This document shows positions 23,300 through 36,673 of a DNA stretch of 64,000 nt, in pieces (within the stretch, counting starts at the first letter, position 1; every line of letters starts with the position of its first letter). The stretch comes from Mycogone perniciosa (lineage: Eukaryota > Ascomycota > Sordariomycetes > Hypocreales > Hypocreaceae): the NCBI GenBank assembly GCA_025331125.1, contig JAOALB010000033.1:186001-250000 (forward strand), read 5' to 3'. A program made the translations under genes and the position numbers. The notes beneath the pieces were generated by a model. The model worked only from the letters and a program-made list of their open reading frames with translations, was not told the DNA's origin and made no database searches.

Positions 23300-26200
23300 T
23301 GTCAGAGCAGATGTACATAGCGAACGATATAACTCGTTCCTCACCTTGTCCCTGCCCTTGAATGAGTCACGAATTCTAATAGTGATCTCTACCTGTTCTA
23401 AGTCTTCTCGGCGGCGTATCTAAATCGCCATGTTCTATGGCAGGCCATTTCAACTCCCGAATCTCTTTCCAACCTTCCAGTCCAGGGGTTCAACCCTGGT
23501 GTGAGCCCAGAAAAACAAAAACACCCCTCTTTTTTTTTCTATGTCCTGTTTTCTTTTCTCGAAATATTGAGATCCCGAGAAAAGCCCAAAAGGTTGATCC
23601 TTCTTCTATCCTCTATTGCATATCCCTCCCACGTTAAGGAATTCCCCGTCCTTTAGAACAGTCTCCCTCATCCTCAGTTCAACAAGCCCGATGGTTTCTG
23701 CCCACTATACTATTTCTCCGGCGATATTTCCCTTTGTAAAAAATGACCACGGGAGCTCAAATTCGTTGGTGAGTCCGTTGGTTGCCCATTCAGATAGTTT
23801 GTATTCAACCAGCCCACGAAGACTCAACTCTCCAGTGTATTCCAAGTCTGCCTGACCAACAGGTTGCATTGCAAAACACCGATATGGTAAAATATGTATG
23901 TTGTATATTCCCTTTTTGAGTTCATAAAAGCAAAATACACCAAGTTCAACTGATAACTAGCTATGGACTCGGGTGTCAGGGGGTTACAACGGATCCTCAT
24001 TCTTGCACCTAGAGACTTTCGATTTTTTTCGTTATACTTGACAGCACTTGAGTGCCAGTTCAGCATACGTAACTTTTGAGCCAAGTGCTTCTCTACGGAG
24101 CCACGAGTTGATCCAGCATTTGTTGGCACATATGTCTAAGATTGTCTTGCCAGCTCTTGGTCTCCCTTTGCAGGGAGCATCAAGGTTAGGCGGCGATGGT
24201 CGTCTGATATTGACTAAATTATCTTTCTATATTCCATTGGAGCTTACTTCAGGATGACTCTACCCTATATTGGTCACCAATCTTTGTTCTGTCATCTTGT
24301 TGGTAGCACTATCTTTACGGATTCAATCTATTCCCGGGTAGCCGTGCACCTTCGGGAAGAACGGTTTTGCGGTCTTCGTATAATTTAGAGTATAGAGTAT
24401 ACATAATTCCCTCTCTTTCTAGTAGGGGTTCTATGGAAGAGGAAGAAACTCAAGCTAGTTCTGGTGTATCCGCAACTCCTGATTACCCGCATGGAACATC
24501 ATTTTCGAGAGGTGACCCACCGATCTTATGTTTTAACACTGCCAAGCATACCAACTCTTTTACTTGAGATGATAGTGATTACCTCCCCTATTACATTTCT
24601 TGTCTTTAATTAACCAGGAGTTATACATAAACAGGGCGATATGCCTTTCATTAGAGGACCAAACTACTACTAGTGGCAGACGCACCCTTCAGCTCTATAC
24701 AACCTCTCCTTTCCAACAACATCACACAAACTCCCCTTAATAAAGCCAACCAAACTCTCCAAACACACTATCCACTAGTTACGAAGTTAAAACAAACCAT
24801 CTCATCCCCCAACAAACAAACCCTCACCACAGAGTACTAGTAGTACACCTCAACAACACGCGTATTCCGCACGGCCAGTCGTCCGTTTAAAGCCCAGCCA
24901 CGGCGCATCAACTTGCTTCCACATTTCACAAATCTCCTTTCCTCCAATGCAAGCCACAATCCGATGTTCTTCTTTCTCACGGCGCAGGATCTAAAACAAA
25001 AAAGGGTTTGCTGGCCCCCAAAAAGCCCTTCATGCATGCACGCGTGCCACAAGCATCTCGTCGTGGAACAAAACGAACCTACAAGTTGTCTCCATAGTCC
25101 CTACTTGTCCAAATACGAGATCTTAACTCCGTAGCGTGGTTAAAAATAACACGGAATCCGTATTTATGCGCAAAAGAATGCAATGACATACCCGAAGATG
25201 GACAATATACTTCAAACAAAGTCTGCGCCTGTAAGCAATAAGTGACAACAGCTAGAAGGGGTAAATGCTGCGAGGCTCCCCAATGCTACCCTGCAATATG
25301 CAGTAACGCTCTATATGCAGACGCATATTCATTGCTTTCTAATTATATTCTCTTGGCTGGAAGCAATTTAACCCGCAGCTTTAACGAAAGCCTCGCGATG
25401 ACGTGGTTTTCGAATAGTAGACCCCTTTCGGAAGCCACGCCGTTCACGTCGGAGTAAACTCCGTGGCCTATCAACGCTTCTCTTCATCTATCCGTTCGTA
25501 GGCGCGGCCGCTTTGCCCGCCCTGGTCGCCGTCGGACCTGAAAACTTCCTGGACGTCCGAATTCAGGTACCGAAGCCCTTCCGTCACAGAGGACGGTTGG
25601 TCCGGAGATAACACGTTCAGAAGCCTCAGGTCCCCGACAGGAGAGATACACATGGAGGGCATGGGTTTTCCCCGGATTTCCTATCCTGGGTCACCGTACC
25701 CTTGAGGGGGTCGGGGATTGTCCACTCCCTATCATGGTACGGAGTACGTCGCATGTAAATACACGTATGGACGTTATTAATATCTCGTTCGACGCACACG
25801 CCACCCCCGTTCAGGGTACTATTATGCACCTCATAACACACATACTCGTCGACAATCACACCCTAGCGGCAGGGCTGTGAAAGAAAAGGGAAAGGGGGGA
25901 GGGAGAGTTGGGGTTGGGGGATGGGGCAGTGATGTGGTTGACAGGGGAAACGAATATCAAATTTCTTACCTGCTAGGGGCCTGGAACAACCTCTGGGCTT
26001 GAGGCTGCCAAGAGAGCTTGTCCTGTCACTCAATCGGTGATCGGACAAGGATGCTGGCGTTGCTGGGATTTACGGTCCAGGCCTTGCCAGCAGTATTGTT
26101 ATTCGTCTGCGACGACTTGACCGTCCTATGCTACGTGATCGATTGGCATGGAAATACGGGTCGGTCTTTGCTTTCTTTTTCCCTTGCCTGGCAAGGCTGA

Positions 26201-27190
26201 CCAGGGGCAAACGCGCGACCGCCGACTATTGAGTCTTGATGTGTGATATCGACGTGACCGGCATAATACTAACTGAGACAGGGTCCACGACTGTCTGGTC
26301 GTGTTTGCTGGGCAAATAGCGGTCCCCACAGGATGGCCGAATTAGTAGTAAGATGGGCAAAAAAAGATGACAACTCAACTACAAGACTGCAAGACACGAG
26401 TGGCATGAGTATTGATTGGAGATATTGCTCCTATAGATGCGCGCCTTTGATTGACATCAGGCCATGTTTTGTGATCATGTCCATCAACCTTTAGCTGAAG
26501 AGGATCTGTAAGCGACAGCTCACACGCACTGTTTGCCTAATCAAGAGCATAGCATTGAATGGCGAATGACTGTCGGACAAAACCTCGCGTAATGAACTGG
26601 CCAAGCGGCCGCTGCTTGCCGTAGCTCATCTCCATTGGAATTGCATTGGAGCGTTACAACGCCCGTTATTTGGGAACGCCTCTCAGATCCTGCCAGCTGC
26701 TGGCAATGTACTGCTATTGTGAACAATTGCCGAGATAGGCATCACGTATCATCTCTCGTTTGCATAGGATACCTTATGCATGCAAGTAGGAGTTGGCTCC
26801 GTGCAACAATCGTACGAGTTTTGTGTCCAGTGCTTCGTATTATTACTTTGCAGAACCATCAGCCACTCAAGATAGTTGACAACCAAGTCTCACGGAGACA
26901 CAGTGAGCACCTCGTGGAGAGAAAGACCAGCGTCGAGTAGCCACCCTTCACCGAGGCTTTCCGCCTCACCGTTGCATTTGATGTATTGTGGCAGAGGTGC
27001 CTGTAAGGCAAACATGAACACGCGCCACGAAATTGGTGAGAAGAAAGATGCGGTGCCTTGCCTACCGCTGACCTGAAAAGGCCAAGCCATTATGAGGCGG
27101 CTGCTTGCAGTGACCCGCCAGGCTGGGCATCACACCATCTACACGTCCCTGATTATCGGCTTAACAAGGAATGTTTGTGTGTGTGTGCGT

Positions 27191-27207
27191 GTACTCCGTA
27201 CTCCGTA
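27191..27207. repeat. Overlapping TACTCCGTA pair
   Basis: GTACTCCGTACTCCGTA holds two overlapping copies of the common 9-bp word. Confidence 0.85.
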
Positions 27208-29061
27208 TCTCTTGGAATCATACCGCAAGTTTCAGTGTTGGCTGTTCGATGCTTGTCGCTCTGCATGGGATTGCTGTGAATAGCACTGCTGCACGCTAGT
27301 GTATCCTTGTTCGATAGATCACAGGCTGCCCATTATCGCGCAGGGTCTCGAATGGGAATGGGTCATCGTGATGCGCGCCTCGCCAAACAGTTCGCCGAAC
27401 ACCAATTCCGGTGTAACCGCATGGGGGCCAAAACCGCCAGCCTTGCCCATTGATGCCATCGTCACCGCAGCTTCGCAGCCTTTGCAGCAATAGCCCAGAC
27501 GCCCACCAAGGGACCATACCGGAAGCAGACAGAAATGACGAGTCGTTTAGCGTATCAACACGTGGTGGCAGAGGGCGGAGCGTCTGAGAGCGGTTCTAGG
27601 GAAAGGGCCGCTCCGTGGTTTGACAATCGATGTCGTCGTTATTGTGGGAGATACCCGAAGGGTCGTTAGCTCACGATTCACCTCACCGCGGGCTGACCAC
27701 GTCGCTGCTTGGGGGACTTTTCATACGCATCCTTCCTCGTCCTCGCTTGCTGCGCCTGCGGTACTTCGTGCATCATTCGACAATGGCTTTGCCTCCAATG
27801 AAACCATACTCGTAGCACTGCGGTGTGTGGTGTTACACACGCACGCACATTCGACTATGGCTCAAAGCGATGCTCGGCGCGTAGTCATAGATACGCCCCA
27901 TCGGATGACATGGACATCCACATCCCGATGCCCATCCTCTCGATGGCGACCCCGAGGGACTTCCATGTTCACCGAACCCCCTGTTATTTCGTCCCGTCCC
28001 GGTAGTATGGACAACTAGGACAAGGCTAAAGCCAATGTGTACATTCGTCTACCGTATCGTGTACTCGTACTCCGTACGCGCGAGATACCTGAGCCTCTCC
28101 TGCACACGAGTGAGACGGTTGATGTTGGTCGAGCAAACACCGTCGCGATGGCGGAGTCATTGCGGCCGACACCAGCAAGCCCCCTGATAGGACGTACGAG
28201 TACTATTGCCAATCTCCCACCGTAACCCAACGCTGCAGACGAGATCGAGTTATATCCGTGTGAGTTCCCATTTCCCGCAGGTCAATCCCGCCCAGATGGT
28301 ACACTCCCCGCGCGCGATTACCGCGGGAGACGAGGGTAGTACAAGCAAAACCAGGTCACATCGCCAGGGTCCCTCGTCGGGTGCGGCTGGGAGGCATGGG
28401 CACGTTCGTGAGAAGGCCAGCAATCGCAGGATCAGTCCAGCCCTGGTTGTAGGCGAACGAATATGCTGCAGTCGCAGCGCAACTCACGTTTGGGGGAGGT
28501 CGCGTGACGAAAGAGCTGATGGCCGATGGCGCGCCATTTACGGCAGCTCAGATTATTGCTGGACACCTGGAGCATCCTTCCACTTCCATCCGGTACCTGG
28601 CATCGTCTGTACATACACACACAATAAGTGTGACTTGTGACTTGGATGATCGACATGGATAGCTCCATGATTCTCATGCACAGAGCCGACAGGCAGACAG
28701 ACAGGCAGCCAGCCACCGTCGCCAACGAAGATAGACATACAGGCGCACGAGGCAGCCACCGCATATATGGCCCTCCGATGTTTCCGGCGACAGCGAAAGG
28801 GGGTGGATGCACCGTACGGAGTACATGATGATTTCCGGTGCTCCAACACCGAGGCACGGCCGCACACAGAGTGAGGCTAATGGTGGTTGGTTGGCGATGG
28901 ATGGGCTGACGACCAGCTCGTTCCCCCTCGGTGGTACAAAAGATAATATGTGAGAAGGAGGTCGAGTCGTCGTCGTAACCGTTGCTCAGCACAGGCCGTG
29001 CATGGAGACAACTTGCCCTATCTGGCTGGAGGATGAAGGGGCGCCAACCAAGACGACCAGG

Positions 29062-29103
29062 GCTCTCCAACAGGACTCCAACAGGGCTCCAACGGGCCTC
29101 TCC
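29062..29103. repeat. Degenerate CTCCAACAGG tandem repeat
   Basis: Four imperfect copies of about 12 bp (GCTCCAACAGG-like) lie in a row. Confidence 0.7.
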
Positions 29104-29616
29104 AACTGCTAGTAGTGGTAATTTCTCCGACTCTCGCAGTCTGACTGCATCTGCTGTCAGCAGATCGAGATGCAATACCCGGATAGACGGCTAAAGTAAG
29201 TAATGGCAACGGGGTTCAGTCCCGGGTTCCTGGAGACAAAACGATATCTCGAATTTTCCAGGGCCAAAAACGGATCATAATTCCAAATAACCTAGATACT
29301 CCGTACCATATCCATTGATCAGACACCTCCAAGATACTAAATAGTAGCAACTTGTGCGCCATGAGCATCATGATCATGTCTGTGCCACCCAGTAGGGATA
29401 TTGCAGGCCCGCCAAGCCACCTCGAGGCGAGAATGCAGCTCCCGCGGGGGCCGTGCTACTAATTGTGAAGGGAAGAATTCTAGAAAAAGAATGATGAGCC
29501 GGCTCGCTGCACACTGCTCGTACTCCTCTTCCCCGCGAGTCGGCTGTACAAAATGGGCGAAAATCATCCCCTAGTTTAGGCATTCCTTTGAGGGGTGATG
29601 GATGGTGGTGACTGGC

Positions 29617-29670
29617 CTGCAGTGGTGACACGACGCTGCAGTGGTGACACGACGCGGCAGTGGCGTGCGG
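29617..29670. repeat. 19-bp tandem repeat
   Basis: CTGCAGTGGTGACACGACG is present twice exactly (29617-29635 and 29636-29654), followed by a diverged third copy. Confidence 0.9.
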
Positions 29671-29691
29671 AGCGTTGGATAATCACCTACT

Positions 29692-29723
29692 AGTAGTAGT
29701 AGGAGTAGCAGTAGAGGTAGTAT
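29692..29723. repeat. (TAG)n-rich microsatellite
   Basis: An interrupted run of TAG/GTA trinucleotides. A similar GTAGCA-rich run lies at about 32161-32196. Confidence 0.7.
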
Positions 29724-30558
29724 GAGGGAGTTGAGAGAGAGAGAGTGTGTGTGCGTGTGCGCGCGAGAGCGAGAGAATGCATATGCATGATGCAGTTGCA
29801 TGTGTTCGTCCTTGGTCCTTGGCTGTGGGGAAGAAGACAACGACAGCCGGGAAATCCCTATCCGCCAGCCAACCAGAAGACACTCTTCGTACGAGCATCA
29901 GCACCAGCAGATGAGGGGTTCGCCATCGTCTTGTCGTCCCCCACAGCCCATCAAACATGTGCATAACCCACGCGATGCTCCCTCGTTCGATTGCTGTCGT
30001 GGCATATCGTGCACCTGTTATCCGCAGCCCATTCGTCATTCGGCAGCACGTTATCCTGTATCCGTCCAATCTGCCAAATCAATCAATCTGTGGCCCACCG
30101 GACAGACGCAAAAGTGTGTCTCTAGTGCTATTACCTAGTCGCACTCATACAGAGTACGGAGTAGTAATCGACGCATCTCACACCCCTTGGCGATTCAGCC
30201 AAAAGGGCGGCTATACTTGCTCTTTTCCCATCCCTTTGGTATCTACATGGGCCTGGTACATGGACACGCACCTTGGTACGGAGTAGTAGTAGTGCAGAGT
30301 AGCAGGTCTGTGGACGTATTAGGATGGCCTCAATCTCGCGGATACGACAGGACCGAGTATTTTAAGGGAAGCCTAGTTTGACCATTACTAGTGCCAGGGT
30401 GTGTGTACTATCCATGGCCTGACCGTACGGAATTCCGTGTGAGTCTATGGCGTTGACCGTGCGGATTGCGAATTGCGGATTGCTGATGACACAAACATAC
30501 GTACTTCGTACATAGGTAGGTATGCATGGCATTTACATCATACTCTGGTGGACAAACC

Positions 30559-30830
30559 TGTAACTGCTACGAAGTAATTCACAGCGCTGTAGGCGCTTCA
30601 GCCGTACTCTGAAGAATACTGAAGAATAATGAAGAACACTCAAGAATGACTCAGAACCCCTGTTCAGGACTATACATAGCAACCGTGTACAACATGACCA
30701 TTACTCGTAAGTGAGTTTTATTTTTCTAGGTCAATATTAGGAGCTTCTCTTCTAGTTTCTAGCTCTACTAGTCTGTACTTCGTATATTAATACGCGTCCA
30801 ACTTGAAGAAATACGATAATAAATCACCAG
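30559..30830 (+). mobile_element. Possible solo LTR remnant
   Basis: The stretch starts with TGTAACTGCTAC, has a degenerate GAAGAA-rich tandem (30608-30655), a TATA-like CTATACATAG near 30670, and then an AT-rich part with CTTCTCTTCTAGTTTCTAGC. The order resembles Ty1/copia-type LTRs of filamentous fungi. I could not fix the 3' end or find a 5-bp target-site duplication, and no internal retroelement coding sequence is next to it. The right end is approximate. Confidence 0.3.
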
Positions 30831-31070
30831 AGACTACTCGTAAACCCAAAAAAGGGGGTTGACGACAAATTAGTACATACCAATGTGCTGGTTAACGACT
30901 CGTGAGACCTTCTCCTACTCGTAGTCACGGTATTTTTCACTTGGCGAATTTCCGAACGTGGCTGAGACATTGCGTGCGCAATAGCCATTCCCCGCGGAGG
31001 ATCTGCGCAGGACGCAAAATAAAGTCAGGTCCCTGAAAAGGGATGTACTTTGTTAAAACATGCCTTGACG

Positions 31071-31085
31071 TACGGAGTACTCCGT
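31071..31085. repeat. 14-bp palindrome ACGGAGTACTCCGT
   Basis: Second head-to-head pair of the TACGGAGTA family (31072-31085); one outer base is changed relative to the copy at 13887. Confidence 0.85.
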
Positions 31086-34000
31086 TCTTTGTAGATACTC
31101 ATACGTGTTCTTAAAATTGGAAGGGTTGTGCTCCGTAGTCAAGCATCGAGATGTTAGTTGTGGCCTCCCAGTTGCGCGGCCTCGCACCGGACGGATCCAC
31201 ATTTCTGATAGCCAGCACTTACGACGATCATGATTGAGGGAATCCGTCATTTGATCCAGAAGAGGTCTCACCAATATAACACTCCTCTGTGCAACGGGGC
31301 CTTGCCTGTGCAACCAGACGGATTCGAAGCCAATGCAGATACCACTACCACCTACTTGTAGCAGGTAGCTAGGCATCATCGATTGGCCGAGTGTACGGAG
31401 TATGTGTGTGGCTCTCAGTCCTACAAGAGCCAGCCTTTCCCGAAGTACATCTGCGAAGCAACATGGCCACTGGCAAAAGTCCTCCGCATTCTGTCGTATG
31501 TATGTACATACACAGGCAGGCAAGCAGACAGGCAGTAGCACAACGTCTATGCCTCGTACACACTGGTATCCTCTTCCTGCTGAACGCCCATTTGGGAGAC
31601 GGGGTCGTTGCCCCCCACCAAACCCTCCCCTAATCACACCCGACCCAACGTCAGCACGCTTCTCTGTCGGACGGGAAGATTCCGGATCAATAATAAAATA
31701 ACTTGGGCGTGTGCACACTCACATGTGCGTCTGGAAGCCAACGACAAATGTCAATCATCGCCAGCCAGCCATATAGGGCAAGCCACGACAGTGGCACTCT
31801 GAGACATTGAGGCATGAAGCACGCGTTGGTCACCGCAGTCACCGCCCGACAAATGCACCTCGACGATCAATGGCAGCTCTTGGTCACACACTTGGTGTGC
31901 AGCAGCAGCAGCCAGACATCATGATTTGATTGACAGGCCAGTTCAGCTGCATACATAGTTAGGGAGATGGTAGCATTATCATCATGATCCCAGGCTGATT
32001 AACGCGAGTGATGGCGGCCCGGACGGAAAGCTCAAGCCTCCCCCGCATCCAAGCCCATCCATCTCAACGAAGCCACCCGTAAGCGATCCAACCACATTGC
32101 GTCGCTAAGTCGTCGCTCATGGCAGCCAGGCGGGACGTCCCGCTGTTCTTCAGCCTGTTTGTTGTAGTAGCAGTAGCAGTAGCAGTAGTAGTAGTATCAA
32201 GGATTCGGAGAGGGAGGGCACTACTATGTGTGGCTTTGTTGAAGACGGCCCTGCTGTGCGGGACCTGACGTAGGAGAGGCATTGGACTTTACCACTTGTG
32301 TCTCTAGCCAACACGGGATAGCATCACATGGAGTCTCTATGTCGGTGTTGAGGCCCGCTCTCCTGCTGATTCCAATCAGCCTGCGGGTGAGGTGCGAGGA
32401 CCAGCTTAGTCCAATTCCATTGCTCTATTATAGCTCCGCACATGCATTGCTTTTCTGTATGTATGTACCAGAGGCACAAGGAGAGTGTACTTTGTACATA
32501 ACGTATTATCTACTACCAGAAGGGTGTCACTGTCGGGGCCTTGTGCGTGTTAGTGATTGCGTTGGTGTGGACTGTTGCTGCATCGGACCAGGTGACAGGT
32601 GAGATTGTTCCCCCCCTTACCAGCATGCTACCGTGAGGCTGAATTTGTTGCTGTTTTGAGCGAGGAGGGCAAGGATGATGCCGTCCCTATCACCTCTGTC
32701 CTTGTGCCCGCTGACGCGAGTTAATTGCACCAGAGATTGGTAAATGGGCAGTAATTTGTAGTTATGAATGAATTGACTCCAATGAAGACTGAATTCATCA
32801 TGATAGGGCCATGAGGAAACAAGCCAAACAGACTGTCTGGCCAGCCTGAGCCACCCCCTCTCTACCGCGGATCTCGGCCGAATAGCATCAGGTATTATGT
32901 CGTGTGTCTGCTGGTGTATCACTGCGCGCCAGGAATTCTTGGCTGACGGCGCCCTCAACAGCGTGTGTTCCCAGTGCCAAGGTAGCACGTTACCCACCTC
33001 GTTCCACGCTCATTCCCCAGCCGTCTTCATTTACATGTTATCTAGGGTCAATTGTGCCGAATGGCGCCATGTCCTGCACTCCCACAATCATGACTACGAC
33101 TCTTCGAGAAGTGTCAATTCGCCCCCGGTCAGGAAGGGGGAGAGAGGGGGAAAAATCCATGTGTAGAGACCCTCTTGTGCCCTGGTCTTCTTCTCCCATC
33201 TTCACCAATAACGATTGGCGGGGCGTGAGACATTTACTTTACATAGATAGCGTGGATTGTGTTGTCTAACCTGCATGCACATTTCTCTGTGTCGAGCTGC
33301 GAGCTGCGAGTATTGGCTGAGGTTCTCTTCGTTTCTAGCGATTCGCGGGCCGCTTGGGACGGCCGCCAGTGTTAGGTCCGGGTTCGTCAAATATGGAGGG
33401 ATTTGTGGACGTCTGCACACTCGATTCTCCCATTTTAGTGGCCATTGCCGTATAATTCTGGGGCGCCGAGACTTCAGAGAAAACGATAGAAGCACAATAG
33501 TAATCTCCTAATCTGGCAACGCCCGCAGGATCTTGGCCAAACGACCTGAAGGCAGGGGCTGATGGTATGATGGGTGTTTGCAGATAGGATGATATTGTGA
33601 GCTAAGACGGATAAGCGGAGAGGATACAGCAGCTTCAGCGTTACATATGTACGCAACGCAGAAGCAGCAAAGGTCCCTATGCATAGAAAGTGTCCAAAGG
33701 CCAAATCAAGTTCTCGTGTTCTTGATGCGTACTTCGCGCGTACATGCACATAGTATGCGTGTGCTGTCTGTCGTTGAGAGGAAGCGGGCGAGATGTAGTG
33801 GACCGACGCAGCCAGTGTCACCCTCATCTTCTCTCTTCTCACGCTGCCTTTCCCCGTCACTCTAGGGCTGATGGACGAACAGTCGGGGTAATAATTCCCA
33901 TCGTCAAGTGTCGTGGTGAAAGAGCAATGAGACAACAAGAGAGGGCATATCCAGCTGGTAATCTAGGTCCCATACCGGAGAAAAAAAAGAAACAGATGTC

Positions 34001-36643
34001 ATGTGCAGTGGGGGCCTCTCACACGACTAGTCCCGTATGAGTCCAATTTCGATCACGCCGCCCGCCATAAGGCAATAGCACTTTTTTGTCTCGTTAAAGA
34101 AAAGTATGGGAGTCATGATGAGGAAAAGTCCAATGGCAATATCCGAGGACAACAAAAGGAATCTTTTAAGGCGTATGTATGTAGAAAGCCCCCAACGCCC
34201 ACCTCGTGTTTCCGTCGACAATGGATCGTTGCTTTTTGGGCTCCGATCGGCGTCATCGCAGAGGTTACGTCACAAGGGACCTGAAACACCAATCACAGCA
34301 TCGCAATCACGTCTCTCCAGCATCCAGACAGTTTCGTGCTTCGGTTCCATTGCTTCTCCCCAACACGCCCATTCGGTCCGTCGCGTTTGCAGTTTGGGTC
34401 CTGCCTGCTCAGGCACAGGATCTCTTACTTGACAAATCCCTGTGGTGAGGAATGATTCGAGAAAAAGGGCCGCAGGAAGACGTCAGCCTGTCTCAGCAAC
34501 CGTGACAAAGGCTCTTTGGCCCACGACCAGGTTCCAGCGGAGATCCCATCTGGGACTAGTAGGGCTGCAAGCCGGTAAAGTGAGAGTCGCCAGCCGATTG
34601 GGTGAATTAGGGGGCTAGGACGTCATGGTGTCCCTCTGTGCATCGAAACGGGAACCCCATGGCTTGCAAGTTTGGGGGTTCTCAGAATCAAGCGGTTCCC
34701 CACGCGTGATCCTTGAGAGCAGGGGACTCTGAAGGGAAATGGCGGTGATTAGCAGGGAGAGTACTTGTCTTTAGCTGCGACGTCCACATGTATCAAAGTC
34801 TCAACCCTTTTCTGCATTGGGACCTGTTTCGTTATTATTAGCGTCAACTACGCCGAACGAAGCGTAGCAGCACTTAATATTCCGTAATTTCTAAGCTTAA
34901 CATCCATCCCTCAGGTTTCAAACCCCAGCGTGAGGCCCAGCTAGTCGGTGCCGTTTGTTTGTCCGACCAACCCACGCGCTTTTCGTGCATGCCTAACGCT
35001 AACTGGCTCGGACAAAGGACCGTAAAACGTGGACAGAATGCCAGCAAAGCACACCGCATCTGATGTGCGCTGCCAATTTGACTTACCACTACGAGTACTT
35101 CGTATGTGCGAGTAGTAGTACTTCGGACGCAGTGCAGTCAGTGCATTGCGGCCGAGTTGAGATGAGTTGAGGCGGTAGCAGTGGCGCAGGACTGTACTCC
35201 GTGCACCGACCAGGCTCTTTGTCCTGTCGTGCCGCCAAGATCAGAAATGGTGAGCGGCTGGATCTGATGCGATGTGGCCTCATGACGCGCCCGCGGGTAT
35301 CCAAAAGTCGGTGAATTCAGAGTAGAGGTGGTTTGTCTTCCATTCTGATTGATGACTCTTATTATCATAACCTCAGCAGCAGATAGTACTGTTACTTCGT
35401 ACTCCGCGTACTCCGTACATCATACATACATACACGGACCAGGTCAAACAAAGAGACCCCGCAGTTGGGTTGCGTGGGCATCAAACGGGGAGACTTAAGA
35501 GGGGAGGGGTCTCTCTCTCGCAACGACACGACAATGACGGAATATGGTGTACGAGTGGCCTTCCATGGCCGTTGAAACTTGGGGCCAGGGGCCAAGGCAG
35601 GGCAAGGGCATCGGGCCCATATCGCTCTGCAAAGACGAAAAAAAGAGCATGCAACCGCGAATAGAATCGTCGTCGTCGCCAGGGCCCATCTCGTAGGCAA
35701 CTTTGTTATGCAAGTTGCTCTGGGAGCAGCCGCTGCTGCGTGCGACCGGCGACCAAGCGCGACGAATCCGAGCAGCTCAGGTGACGCCCATGACTTACAT
35801 GGGGGGGGAATGATAGCTGCGGTGTCTGCATCTGCGATGCGATATGCGCAATGCGCTGCGTCGAGGCCAGCACAGGGGGCTTCACAAGGCTGAGGGCAGT
35901 CAAACCGGGAGCGTTGAATGGTGAGTTTTGGTGGGGGGGGGGGGTAGAAGGGAAATTCATCAATGCAGCAATGAGGCGTGCTTGGGTCAGGGTTTTGTGT
36001 GGTTTCGTTTGGTTGGTGGTGGCTACTAATATCGGTACGTACTCGTACTGCTGCTGCAACCGCATGCATCAAAGAAACGGGAGGCTTTGGAGGTTAGTAC
36101 TCAGCAGGGACGCTGTACATCTGCGTATTTGGTCCTCCAGGTAGTGACTCGTCGACTCGTACCTCTTTTATGGATAGCTAAACCTCAAAAGGCATAGCGA
36201 AGCCGAATGGCCGGGGTTTCTTTTTAAACGCACTCCTCTAGCCAGACCGCCGGAGACTCTAAGGAGCTGAGGGACACCAGAACGGCGCTGGACGAGCCCG
36301 CCAACCCTTGCTTTGGGGGCTCTTTTTTTTCTTCTTCTTCTTCTGCGGGTTTTTGTTTGGGCTCAGTACGAGTATCGTATGGAAGGGGTAAAAAGACCTT
36401 ACATGGAGACACAAAGTATAGCGCTACTGCTGCTAAAGAAAGTCATCCATATATCCATGATCTCATCAGTTCCGCGCACCCCAGCCGGATCTTAGACATT
36501 GCATAATGCTTTCTGCGCCTTTGATAAGATAGGTACTTCGTACATCCATCTCACTGTGCGTCACACGAATCAAACGTACAGCATTTCAATGCATACTACT
36601 ACACAATGCAAGTCGTACTTGCGCGCTGCACAATACCATGTTT

Positions 36644-36673
36644 GTACTCCGTACTGGATACAGGTACTCCGTA
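36644..36673. repeat. TACTCCGTA pair
   Basis: Two copies of the common word, GTACTCCGTAC and TACTCCGTA, about 10 bp apart. Confidence 0.85.

Noticed and set aside
23475..23515. tRNA-like GGTTCAACCC near 23485 and a similar GTTTCAAACCCC near 34912
   Set aside because: Only a hairpin resembling a T arm is present (6-bp stem with 6-nt loop); no acceptor stem, D arm or anticodon arm can be drawn.
28432..29175. 247-codon minus-strand frame in the desert
   Set aside because: Cys/Ser/His-rich composition, non-ATG start, no domain; several other frames are open over the same bases.
35392..36072. 226-codon minus-strand frame in the desert
   Set aside because: Covers microsatellite and C-run sequence, no motif, and competes with other open frames.
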